From the NCBI GenBank assembly GCA_023390485.1, contig JAEWCT010000017.1:1-5847 (forward strand): DNA of 5,847 bases, written 5' to 3'. This DNA is from Pseudomonadota bacterium. Its GTDB lineage: Bacteria > Pseudomonadota > Alphaproteobacteria > Rhizobiales > Hyphomicrobiaceae. Each line of letters opens with the position of its first letter. Positions within the stretch are counted from its first letter, which is position 1. The translations under genes were made by a program, and so were the position numbers. Below are positions 1-5,087 of this stretch, one piece after another. The notes under the pieces were generated by a model. It searched no databases. It saw nothing but the letters and a program-made list of their open reading frames with translations, and was not told the DNA's origin.

Positions 1-1138
1 ACGGATTGTCGAGGTTGAGCGTTGGCGGGGCAACGTTGTCGCGAATGGCGAGAGCGGAGAAGATCGCTTCGACGGCCCCGGCGGCGCCGAGCAGGTGCCC
101 GATAGCCGATTTCGTCGACGACATTGCAAGCTTCCCGGCGCTGTTTCCGAACAGGCGTTCAACAGCCTTGAGTTCGATTTCGTCGCCCATCGGCGTCGAG
201 GTGCCGTGAGCATTGACGTAGTCGATCTCGCTCGGGCCAATGCCTGCGCGTGCAAGAGCGGCCTTCATGCATCGATAACCGCCATCGCCGTCCTCGGCAG
301 GCGCCGTGATGTGATAGGCGTCGGCCGACATGCCGTAACCGATGACCTCGGCATAGATTTTCGCGCCGCGCGCCTTGGCGTGCTCGTAGCTTTCGAGAAT
401 GACGACGCCGGCGCCCTCGCCCATGACGAAACCGTCGCGGTCCTTGTCGTAAGGACGCGACGCCCGCGTCGGGGCGTCGTTAAAGTCCGTCGAGAGCGCA
501 CGGCAAGCGGCGAAGCCCGCCATCGAGATCCGGCAGATCGGGCTTTCCGTTCTGCCCGCCACCATCACGTCGGCATCATCGAGCGCGATGATCCGCGCCG
601 CGTCACCGATCGCATGCGTACCGGTCGCGCACGCGGTCACGACCGCGTTGTTGGGCCCGCGCAAATGATGCTTGATGGAAACGTAGCCGCCCGCCAGATT
701 GATGAGCCGGCCAGGAATGAAGAACGGCGAGACGCGGCGCGGTCCCTTCTCCTTCAGAAGGATCGACGTATCCGCAATTCCCGAGAGCCCGCCGATGCCC
801 GAGCCGATGAGAACCCCAGCGCGCTCCTGCGCGTCGGAGGTGTCAAATTTCAAGCCGGAATCCGCGATCGCCTGATCGGCAGCAGCAACGGCATAGATGA
901 TGAAATCATCGACCTTGCGCTGCTCTTTTGGCTCCATCCAATCGTCAGGATTGAATTTGCCCTCGGAGGTCGGCCCGCGCGGAATGAAGTTCGCAATCTG
1001 ACACGTAATGTCAGAAACTTCGAATTCCTCGATACGCCGCGCACCGCTCTGGCCAGACAGAAGGTTGGACCACGCAGCCTCGACACCGCATCCGACGGGA
1101 GTGACGAGACCCATTCCTGTAATGACGACACGGCGCAT
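1..1138 (-). CDS. fabF: 3-oxoacyl-ACP synthase II (KAS II), C-terminus cut by window edge
   Basis: FabF catalyses the decarboxylative Claisen condensation of malonyl-ACP with acyl-ACP in cytoplasmic type II fatty acid elongation. Reading the minus strand from the ATG at 1138 gives 379 uninterrupted codons, starting MRRVVITGMGLVTPVG, the usual KAS N-terminus. All catalytic residues of the thiolase fold are visible: nucleophile Cys170 in TACATGTHAIGDA, His311 in NAHGTSTPMGD, Lys343 and His348 in SSTKSAIGHLLGAAGA. FabF is usually about 420 aa, so roughly 40 C-terminal residues lie beyond the left edge. The Shine-Dalgarno sequence upstream is weak. The gene follows acpP in the same direction after 133 nt and is probably co-transcribed with it. 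One oddity is Arg196, encoded by the only AGA/AGG codon in the visible gene, in MVAGRTES, where KAS enzymes normally have Gly (AGGTE or AGGAE). Assignment is secure; FabF is favoured over FabB by sequence style and by the acpP neighbour. Confidence 0.97.
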   Translation of the reverse strand, partial: MRRVVITGMGLVTPVGCGVEAAWSNLLSGQSGARRIEEFEVSDITCQIANFIPRGPTSEGKFNPDDWMEPKEQRKVDDFIIYAVAAADQAIADSGLKFDTSDAQERAGVLIGSGIGGLSGIADTSILLKEKGPRRVSPFFIPGRLINLAGGYVSIKHHLRGPNNAVVTACATGTHAIGDAARIIALDDADVMVAGRTESPICRISMAGFAACRALSTDFNDAPTRASRPYDKDRDGFVMGEGAGVVILESYEHAKARGAKIYAEVIGYGMSADAYHITAPAEDGDGGYRCMKAALARAGIGPSEIDYVNAHGTSTPMGDEIELKAVERLFGNSAGKLAMSSTKSAIGHLLGAAGAVEAIFSALAIRDNVAPPTLNLDNP

Positions 1139-1191
1139 CGATTTTGTCTTGTTTACCGTTGCTGTGATTGCGATCCACGTTGGGCACGTGA

Positions 1192-1215
1192 AGGGGGCCG
1201 GTTGCCCAGCCCCCT
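1192..1215 (-). other. GC-rich hairpin in the acpP-fabF spacer
   Basis: AGGGGGC (1192-1198) is the exact reverse complement of GCCCCCT (1209-1215), giving a 7-bp stem with a 10-nt loop. It lies 56 nt after the acpP stop and about 53 nt before the fabF start on the shared transcript. No T-run follows on either strand, so it is not a canonical terminator. A plausible inferred role is as a partial 3'-end or RNA stability element that keeps ACP message above FabF message. Confidence 0.45.
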
Positions 1216-1233
1216 ATAAAGCCTGTCCTTAAG

Positions 1234-1245
1234 GCGCAATTGCGC
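1234..1245. repeat. 12-bp perfect palindrome after acpP
   Basis: GCGCAATTGCGC is a perfect palindrome 26 nt downstream of the acpP stop codon. It has no spacer between its halves, so it suits a dimeric protein-binding site better than an RNA hairpin. Chance is possible in GC-rich DNA; no function is assigned. Confidence 0.35.
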
Positions 1246-1271
1246 TCCGGACGAAACGGAAGGGCGGACTC

Positions 1272-1514
1272 TTAAGCCGCGCTCGCGTTCTTCTCGAGGA
1301 ATTTGACGGCATCGCCGACGGTCAGGATGTGCTCAGCGGCATCGTCCGGAATTTCGCAGCCGAATTCCTCTTCGAATGCCATCACGAGCTCAACAGTATC
1401 CAAGCTGTCTGCACCCAGGTCGTCGATGAAGCTTGCATTGTCGGTGACCTTGTCGGCCTCGACCCCAAGATGCTCTACGACAATTTTCTTCACGCGCTCT
1501 GCGACATCGCTCAT
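1272..1514 (-). CDS. acpP: Acyl carrier protein
   Basis: AcpP is the small acidic cytoplasmic carrier that holds growing acyl chains on a 4'-phosphopantetheine arm; it is the shared substrate of the flanking FabD, FabG and FabF and donates acyl groups to lipid synthesis. The 80-aa product has the family's usual length and four-helix pattern. The attachment Ser37 sits in the signature [20 protein letters not shown], followed by the IPDD stretch of helix III. A single Cys53 follows in FGCEIPD. The start at 1514 was chosen because a GAGGA ribosome-binding site lies 6 nt upstream. An in-frame TTG at 1520 would add two residues but directly abuts that site. The gene is isolated from fabG by 396 nt and so probably has its own promoter, as expected for one of the most abundant proteins in the cell. 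Confidence is very high. Confidence 0.98.
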   Translation of the reverse strand: MSDVAERVKKIVVEHLGVEADKVTDNASFIDDLGADSLDTVELVMAFEEEFGCEIPDDAAEHILTVGDAVKFLEKNASAA

Positions 1515-1520
1515 CGTCAA

Positions 1521-1525
1521 TCCTC
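1521..1525 (-). promoter_or_regulatory. Ribosome-binding site of acpP
   Basis: GAGGA on the minus strand is spaced 6 nt from the ATG at 1514. This spacing selects that ATG over the in-frame TTG at 1520. Confidence 0.75.
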
Positions 1526-1580
1526 GTGTCTTTCTAATTTTTGGCGGCCCTTTATTGCTCGCCCATTCGCCCTGCAGAAC

Positions 1581-1609
1581 CCGCTAAAAGCCGCATGACA
1601 GGAATTCAA
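1581..1609 (-). promoter_or_regulatory. Candidate acpP promoter
   Basis: On the minus strand TTGAAT (1609-1604) is followed after 17 nt by TAGCGG (1586-1581), or after 16 nt by TTAGCG. The -35 box is good but the -10 box is poor. Position is sensible, implying a 5' leader of roughly 60 nt before acpP. Other weak boxes occur nearby, so the exact site is uncertain. Confidence 0.3.
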
Positions 1610-1699
1610 CTTACGAGAAGTCTAGCCTGTTCGGATAGGGGTTCGCCCCGTTCAGAAGTCTTTTTTCCTTAGTCGCCGTAGCGCGAGTCTCGTCGCTAG

Positions 1700-1834
1700 G
1701 CACCGTCCCCAACTTGCACGGCGCCGAGTTGTCCCCAGCTACGCACCGTCCCGATGACGTGATTTTGACGCCTCAAAACCGTGGTGTCGTTAACACACTT
1801 CAGGAGCAATGCAAAGCACGCGGTGACGCACCGT
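1700..1834. repeat. Three copies of GCACCGT upstream of acpP
   Basis: GCACCGT occurs at 1700-1706, 1743-1749 and 1828-1834 in the same orientation. The first two share a 10-bp core GCACCGTCCC; the last two share ACGCACCGT. Starts are 43 and 85 nt apart, close to four and eight helical turns, so the copies would lie on about the same DNA face. This could be a regulator-binding array, but chance in GC-rich DNA is possible. Confidence 0.35.
1763..1778. promoter_or_regulatory. Perfect TTTTGA-N4-TCAAAA inverted repeat
   Basis: Six-base arms separated by CGCC form a perfect dyad; flanking bases 1761-1762 and 1779-1780 extend it to an 8-bp RNA stem with one wobble pair on the minus strand. Its AT-rich arms stand out in GC-rich surroundings about 250 nt upstream of acpP. 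Symmetry suggests an operator for a dimeric regulator. The spacing does not fit the FNR/FixK site (TTGAT-N4-ATCAA). Confidence 0.4.
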
Positions 1835-1848
1835 TCAGCCTCTGAAAT

Positions 1849-1885
1849 CCAGATGCCCGAGCGGCCAATAAATCAGGCATTCTGG
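1849..1885 (-). terminator. Long hairpin just after fabG, possible transcript end
   Basis: Starting 26 nt after the fabG stop, the minus strand folds as CCAGA, one bulged A, TGCCTGA, a 12-nt loop, TCGGGCA, TCTGG. That makes 12 pairs including one G-U. The sequence after the stem has only ATTT and no proper U-tract, so rho-independent termination is not assured; it may be a 3'-end stabiliser or rho-dependent end. It separates fabD-fabG from acpP-fabF. Confidence 0.5.
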
Positions 1886-1910
1886 ACGTTTACCAACTCG
1901 CAGGACGGTC

Positions 1911-2657
1911 TCAAACCATCGCCATGCCGCCATTGATATGCAGCGTTTGCCCGGTGATGTACCCGCCTTCATTCGAGGCGAGATAGAGGCAGCCCGCCGC
2001 CACATCCAAGGGCTCGCCAAACCGCTGGGCAGGAATGATTTGAGCGATTTCGCCTTTCTGCTTTTCAGTCAGAACATCCGTCATCGCTGTTTTGATAAAG
2101 CCGGGCGCGATGCAGTTGGCGGTAATTCCGCGGGACGCAACTTCGCGCGCGAGCGATTTGGTCATGCCGATCATACCGGCCTTGGAAGCTGCATAATTGC
2201 CCTGGCCCGGATTGCCGAATACGCCCGAAACGGAGGCGATATTGATGATACGGCCATAGCCCGTCTTCGAGCGCATCATGTGGCGCGAAGCTGCACGGCA
2301 AAGCATGAACGTCGAGGTCAGATTGACGGCGATGACATCGTCCCACTGGTCATCCTTCATCACCATGAAGAGATTGTCCTTGGTGAGACCGGCGTTGTTG
2401 ACGAGGATATCCAGCCGTCCGCCCAGCGCCTTGACCGCTTCATCGACCAGTTTCGCGACGCTTGCGCGATCGGCGAGGTCGCACGGAACGACATGAACCC
2501 GCTCGCCGAGTTCCTTGGCCAAAGCCTCGAGCGCTTCGACCTTGCGCCCCGAGATGGCAACCGAAGCGCCAGCTTTGTGCAGCGTCCGCGCGATCTCCGC
2601 GCCAAGCCCGCCGGTGGCGCCCGTCACGAGCGCAGTCTTGCCGGTCAAATCGAACAT
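1911..2657 (-). CDS. fabG: 3-oxoacyl-ACP reductase
   Basis: FabG performs the NADPH-dependent reduction of 3-oxoacyl-ACP to (R)-3-hydroxyacyl-ACP in the cytoplasm, the first reductive step of each elongation cycle. The 248-aa protein is a classical short-chain dehydrogenase/reductase of normal length. Visible features are the Rossmann motif TGATGGLG (residues 12-19), Asp60 in CDLAD, NNAG (87-90), and the full catalytic tetrad Asn112, Ser142, Tyr155 and Lys159 (YAASK). The sequence ends ITGQTLHINGGMAMV, the usual FabG C-terminus. A strong AAGGAG ribosome-binding site, overlapping the fabD stop codon, lies 7 nt before the start. The gene is 11 nt behind fabD, so the pair is almost certainly one transcript and translationally coupled. 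Among SDR enzymes the FabG assignment is firm because of both motif set and context. Confidence 0.97.
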   Translation of the reverse strand: MFDLTGKTALVTGATGGLGAEIARTLHKAGASVAISGRKVEALEALAKELGERVHVVPCDLADRASVAKLVDEAVKALGGRLDILVNNAGLTKDNLFMVMKDDQWDDVIAVNLTSTFMLCRAASRHMMRSKTGYGRIINIASVSGVFGNPGQGNYAASKAGMIGMTKSLAREVASRGITANCIAPGFIKTAMTDVLTEKQKGEIAQIIPAQRFGEPLDVAAGCLYLASNEGGYITGQTLHINGGMAMV

Positions 2658-2664
2658 TCAAAAT

Positions 2665-2670
2665 CTCCTT
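2665..2670 (-). promoter_or_regulatory. Ribosome-binding site of fabG overlapping fabD stop
   Basis: AAGGAG is embedded in the fabD stop codon region (TAAGGAG) and lies 7 nt from the fabG ATG. The overlap favours re-initiation by ribosomes finishing fabD. Confidence 0.85.
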
Positions 2671-3616
2671 ACTTGGTGAGTGCGGCCATCGCCGCATCGA
2701 TGTCTGCGGGCGTGCCGACGCTCGTCGCGTTGGCAGTTGACGCTGTGCGTTTGACGAGCCCGGCAAGGACCTTGCCCGCGCCGATTTCGTAAAAATCCGT
2801 GACGCCGGACGCCGCCATCGTCGAGACGCATTCGCGCCAGCGGACCGTACCTGTAACCTGCTCGACGAGACGCTTTTTGATCTCATCCGGATCGGAAATA
2901 GGCTGCGCCAGTACGTTCGCAACCACCGGCACCACCGGCGCACGAACCGTGACTGTAGCCAGCGCTTCGGCCATCGCATCGGCCGCGGGTTGCATCAGCT
3001 TGCAATGGAACGGCGCCGAGACAGGCAGCGGCACCGCGCGGCGGACGCCGAACGCCTTGCCGATTTCCCCCACCCGGTCGATCGCCGTCTTGTGCCCGGA
3101 GAGCACGACCTGGGTCGGCTCGTTGTCGTTCGCGATCTGGCAGACATCGCCCTGCGCCGCCTCAGCGGCAACCTTTTCGGCAACATCGACCCCAACGCCG
3201 AGAAGCGCCGCCATGGCGCCGACGCCCACCGGCACGGCTTTCTGCATCGCCTGGCCGCGAAGCCTGAGAAGCCGCGCGGCATCGGCGACCGATAACGCGC
3301 CAGCCGCGGTCAGTGCCGACCATTCGCCGAGCGAATGACCGGCGACAAAATTCACATTGCTGGCGAGGGAAAAGCCCTTTTCCTTTTCGAGCACTCGCAT
3401 GACGGCCACGGACACGGCCATGAGCGCGGGCTGCGCGTTTTCGGTCAGCGTAAGGGTCTCTTTGGGACCCTCCCAGATAAGCGCCGAAAGCTTTTCGCCC
3501 AGCGCCTCATCGACTTCGTCGAAAACGGCTCGCGCGGACGGAAACGCGTCGGCAAGCGCTTTGCCCATCCCCACGTCCTGGCTGCCCTGACCCGGAAAAA
3601 CGAATGCGCGTGCCAT
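2669..3616 (-). CDS. fabD: Malonyl-CoA:ACP transacylase
   Basis: FabD moves malonate from CoA to ACP, supplying the extender unit for every FabF condensation; it acts in the cytoplasm. The 315-aa product has the normal family length. It begins with the typical FVFPGQGSQ (residues 5-13). It carries the nucleophile Ser95 in GHSLGEWSAL, Arg120 in RLRGQAM that binds the malonyl carboxylate, and His204 in SAPFHC that completes the dyad. The start at 3616 matches the standard MxRAFVFPGQGSQ N-terminus. Only a distant AAGG lies upstream, so its own Shine-Dalgarno is weak. It is the first gene of the fabD-fabG pair and is preceded by a 217-nt gap with a consensus -35 box. Product assignment is very secure. 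Confidence 0.97.
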   Translation of the reverse strand: MARAFVFPGQGSQDVGMGKALADAFPSARAVFDEVDEALGEKLSALIWEGPKETLTLTENAQPALMAVSVAVMRVLEKEKGFSLASNVNFVAGHSLGEWSALTAAGALSVADAARLLRLRGQAMQKAVPVGVGAMAALLGVGVDVAEKVAAEAAQGDVCQIANDNEPTQVVLSGHKTAIDRVGEIGKAFGVRRAVPLPVSAPFHCKLMQPAADAMAEALATVTVRAPVVPVVANVLAQPISDPDEIKKRLVEQVTGTVRWRECVSTMAASGVTDFYEIGAGKVLAGLVKRTASTANATSVGTPADIDAAMAALTK

Positions 3617-3681
3617 CGTTGTGAGAAATACCTTGTGCTGGAATGCCGGGAAGCCTCCCCCCGCGGCGAGATTTGGCGGCC

Positions 3682-3710
3682 TTAGTCCACCCCTGCCCTG
3701 CCGGTGTCAA
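3682..3710 (-). promoter_or_regulatory. Candidate fabD promoter
   Basis: On the minus strand a perfect -35 box TTGACA (3710-3705) is followed after exactly 17 nt by GACTAA (3687-3682). The -10 match is poor, but the consensus -35 box, spacing and position about 65 nt before the fabD start support it. It would drive fabD-fabG. Confidence 0.45.
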
Positions 3711-3727
3711 GAGACGCGCGGAACTGG

Positions 3728-3762
3728 CCAGAAGCTGCCCCTCCCCGGGGAGCAGCCACTGG
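3728..3762 (-). terminator. Strong interrupted hairpin between VOC gene and fabD
   Basis: CCAG (3728-3731) pairs with CTGG (3759-3762) and GCTGC (3734-3738) with GCAGC (3752-3756), across a 2x2 internal loop; CCC/GGG extends the top beside a bulged A. It begins 71 nt after the VOC stop and ends 17 nt before the fabD -35 box. There is no T-run, so it is either a weak or rho-assisted terminator for the VOC gene or a cis element of fabD. Confidence 0.4.
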
Positions 3763-3833
3763 AAACCGCGACGCCTCCAATGCTTTCAGGGGGGCGCGGC
3801 GCACGCGATCGCATTTCCTGTTGGCCCTTGGCT

Positions 3834-4358
3834 CTATGCCGCCGGGGCGGCTTCGCGCAGGAGATCGTCCAGGTCCAGGGCTCGAGTGAACATCGCGATA
3901 TTCCCGGCGGTGTCGCGCGGCCACTCGGCTTCGGGACGGTCCCAATAAAGCTCCACCCCATTTCCGTCCGGATCGTCGAGGTAAAGCGCCTGGCTGACAC
4001 CGTGATCGCTGGCACCCGTCAGCCGTACGCCCGCCGCGATCAGTCGCCGCAAAGCATCCGCCAGCGCCGCTCTCGTCGGATAGAGGATGGCGACGTGATA
4101 AAGCCCGGTCGTGCCCGGAGGCGGCGGCGATCCCCCTTTGCTCTCCCACGTATTGAGGCCGATGTGATGATGATATCCGCCGGCTGAAATAAAGGCCGCT
4201 TGGGTTCCGTAACGCTGCATGAGCTGGAAACCGAGCACGCCAGTATAGAAATCGAGCGCGCGCTGAAGATCTGCGACCTTGAGATGAACGTGGCCAATTC
4301 TGACCCCGCCGTCGATGGGTGAAGGCTGGGGCGCCGCCGAATGAGGTTCGTCCGTCAC
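3834..4358 (-). CDS. VOC/glyoxalase-fold metalloenzyme
   Basis: This 174-aa protein belongs to the vicinal oxygen chelate superfamily (glyoxalase, extradiol dioxygenase, fosfomycin-resistance fold). Two beta-alpha-beta-beta-beta modules are visible: about residues 20-80 (RIGHVHLKVADLQRALDFY ... GYHHHIGLNTW) and 85-140 (GLYHVAILYPT ... DDPDGNGVELYWDRP). Likely metal ligands are His23, His88 and Glu136. The HHHIGLNTW and GVELYWDRPEAEW blocks resemble proteins annotated as CatE-like catechol 2,3-dioxygenases, but the substrate cannot be deduced. The GTG at 4358 was chosen because AGGAG lies 8 nt upstream; reading further upstream gives an N-terminus unlike the family that would run through the terminator at 4437-4463. 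The gene is bounded by that terminator upstream and a hairpin downstream, so it is probably monocistronic. No functional tie to fatty acid synthesis is evident. Fold is sure, activity is not. Confidence 0.88.
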   Translation of the reverse strand: MTDEPHSAAPQPSPIDGGVRIGHVHLKVADLQRALDFYTGVLGFQLMQRYGTQAAFISAGGYHHHIGLNTWESKGGSPPPPGTTGLYHVAILYPTRAALADALRRLIAAGVRLTGASDHGVSQALYLDDPDGNGVELYWDRPEAEWPRDTAGNIAMFTRALDLDDLLREAAPAA

Positions 4359-4366
4359 GGATGAAA

Positions 4367-4371
4367 CTCCT
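4367..4371 (-). promoter_or_regulatory. Ribosome-binding site of the VOC gene
   Basis: AGGAG on the minus strand is 8 nt from the GTG at 4358 and fixes that non-ATG start. Confidence 0.7.
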
Positions 4372-4389
4372 GAGTTGTCCTTGGCTGAG

Positions 4390-4418
4390 AAGATGGGCAG
4401 GTGCCGGCTGCGAGGCAA
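4390..4418 (-). promoter_or_regulatory. Weak candidate promoter for the VOC gene
   Basis: TTGCCT (4418-4413) and CATCTT (4395-4390) are 17 nt apart on the minus strand. The -10 match is poor. The main argument is positional: a strong terminator ends the upstream transcript at 4437, so a promoter is needed in the 78 nt before the GTG. Confidence 0.25.
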
Positions 4419-4436
4419 GAAGTCCCGTAAGCGCAC

Positions 4437-4463
4437 AAAAAAAGCGCCGCGAGAACGCGGCGC
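4437..4463 (-). terminator. Rho-independent terminator of the acidic-protein gene
   Basis: On the minus strand a perfect 8-bp stem GCGCCGCG/CGCGGCGC with a TTCT loop is followed directly by seven T. It lies 34 nt after the stop codon at 4498. This is the clearest intrinsic terminator in the window. Confidence 0.93.
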
Positions 4464-4497
4464 CCCATGTGAAGGCGAATTGCGAAGTCCGTCTCGA

Positions 4498-4740
4498 TCA
4501 GCCGTCGACGGTTTCAACCTCGCATAGCTCTCCGTCGATCAGGTCGAAAAGCACGTCGCCGCCAGAGGCCTCGGCCTTGGCGAGGGCTTCCACAAGGTCG
4601 TCATCGATTGGCGCCACCTTGAGAGCTGCGACATCCGAGACGCCGTTCTCCTGCATTGTCGCCTCGCCTTCGCTTCTGGCGGTCGCTTCGTCATCCTCGA
4701 CCGCCCAGATCGTTTCTTCCGTATAGGCTGCAAACTTCAT
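4498..4740 (-). CDS. Small acidic protein of unknown function
   Basis: I do not recognise this 80-aa protein. It starts MKFAAYTEETIWAVEDDEA and ends LFDLIDGELCEVETVDG. It has 22 Asp/Glu against 4 Lys/Arg, giving a net charge near -18, one Cys (73) and one Trp (12), no signal peptide and no membrane segment, so it should be cytosolic. Evidence that it is real: a perfect terminator 34 nt after its stop, a GGGAG-type ribosome-binding site about 11 nt upstream, and no competing gene. The ATG at 4740 is preferred; an in-frame GTG at 4761 would add seven residues but would consume the ribosome-binding site. It probably forms a single-gene transcript, divergent from rpsF. Residues 36-80 could form an alpha/beta domain. 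Function is left open. Confidence 0.75.
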   Translation of the reverse strand: MKFAAYTEETIWAVEDDEATARSEGEATMQENGVSDVAALKVAPIDDDLVEALAKAEASGGDVLFDLIDGELCEVETVDG

Positions 4741-4874
4741 GGTCTTCTCGTCTCCCTTCACGCGCCGGGACGGTCCCCCGGCACCGCATCTAGGCCATGA
4801 TTCCCGTGATGGACGGGTGGCACTTACGCGGCTATTGAGCAGAAATTGACGATGTGACCGGCAGCCGGCCCCGC

Positions 4875-4902
4875 TTGCCCTCTACCAAAATTCCTGTATA
4901 AG
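4875..4902 (+). promoter_or_regulatory. Probable rpsF-rpsR promoter
   Basis: TTGCCC (4875-4880) and TATAAG (4897-4902) are 16 nt apart; reading the -35 box as CTTGCC gives 17 nt. The -10 box is the best in the window. Transcription would start near 4909, about 203 nt before the rpsF ATG. Confidence 0.6.
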
Positions 4903-4935
4903 CCCGCTTTCCCGTGTCGGCAGGAGGCTGAACGG

Positions 4936-4973
4936 GGGCTTAGGTTGTACCGGCTGAACGGCCGTTTGAGCCC
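4936..4973 (+). promoter_or_regulatory. Leader hairpin, candidate S6:S18 binding site
   Basis: GGGCTTAG (4936-4943) pairs with TTGAGCCC (4966-4973), with two G-U pairs, and CGGC (4951-4954) pairs with GCCG (4961-4964) under a 6-nt loop. Between them is an asymmetric bulge, GUUGUAC on the 5' side against a single U, which places a CCG (4950-4952) at the bulge edge. Known S6:S18 autoregulatory RNAs in rpsF leaders feature a CCG in or by a bulge. The match is by eye only. Confidence 0.35.
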
Positions 4974-4975
4974 AA

Positions 4976-4996
4976 GGGGCGCTTCGCGCGCCGTCC
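4976..4996 (+). other. GC-rich leader hairpin before rpsF
   Basis: GGCGC (4978-4982) pairs with GCGCC (4988-4992) over loop TTCGC; a two-base bulge (4993-4994) then allows GG (4976-4977) to pair with CC (4995-4996). It sits directly after the preceding hairpin and could compete or stack with it. No U-tract follows closely, so it is not an intrinsic terminator. Confidence 0.4.
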
Positions 4997-5071
4997 CCCA
5001 GTGTCTTCTCCTATTTGGTACCAGATTGGCCTTTCTCGGCCTTTTGGGGCTTTGCGCCGGCGGGAAGACAG

Positions 5072-5087
5072 GACGTCGCAAGACGTT
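5072..5087 (+). other. GCAA-capped hairpin upstream of the rpsF ribosome-binding site
   Basis: ACGTC (5073-5077) pairs with GACGT (5082-5086), closed by a GCAA tetraloop (GNRA class) and extended by one G-U pair. It ends 12 nt before the AAAGG ribosome-binding site, so it could influence rpsF initiation. Confidence 0.45.

Larger units (their letters stand above)
1515..1910. other. 396-nt non-coding region between fabG and acpP
   Basis: No convincing gene lies here on either strand; frames that cross it lack ribosome-binding sites and recognisable protein sequence. It contains, from the fabG end: a long imperfect hairpin (1849-1885), a CGGTG-N3-CACCG inverted repeat (1821-1833), a GTGT-N5-ACAC inverted repeat (1785-1797), a TTTTGA-N4-TCAAAA inverted repeat (1763-1778), three copies of GCACCGT (1700, 1743, 1828), a GGGG-TTCG-CCCC hairpin (1638-1649) flanked by two copies of AGAAGTCT (1616-1623 and 1654-1661), and the probable acpP promoter. 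The likely role is the fabG transcript end plus acpP control; a small RNA cannot be excluded. Confidence 0.6.

Noticed and set aside
95..1219. Long open frame (374 codons) on the plus strand
   Set aside because: It is antisense to fabF, which has all catalytic motifs; its Arg/Ala/Asp-rich product resembles no family and is a typical GC-rich shadow frame.
1638..1666. GGGG-TTCG-CCCC hairpin followed downstream by six T on the plus strand, as a terminator
   Set aside because: The T-run is 12 nt away from a 4-bp stem, and no plus-strand gene lies upstream to terminate.
1938..2792. 284-codon open frame on the plus strand
   Set aside because: It runs antisense to fabG and the end of fabD, without a ribosome-binding site or recognisable protein.
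1667..3687. CCTTAGTC shared by the acpP and fabD upstream regions (1667-1674 and 3680-3687)
   Set aside because: An 8-bp match between two non-coding regions of this size is near chance, and the acpP copy has no matching -35 box.
3805..3812. GCGATCGC palindrome
   Set aside because: A single 8-bp GC-rich palindrome is expected by chance in such DNA, and no second copy was noticed.
3621..4187. 188-codon open frame on the plus strand across the fabD upstream gap
   Set aside because: It covers the opposite strand of the clear VOC gene and has a low-complexity, unrecognisable product.
4359..4517. Longer VOC protein starting near 4517
   Set aside because: It would be translated through the terminator at 4437-4463, and the GTG at 4358 has AGGAG at ideal spacing.
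5028..5045. GGCC-N6-GGCC followed by TTTT in the rpsF leader, as an attenuator terminator
   Set aside because: The stem is only 4 bp with no flanking pairs, too weak to terminate by itself.
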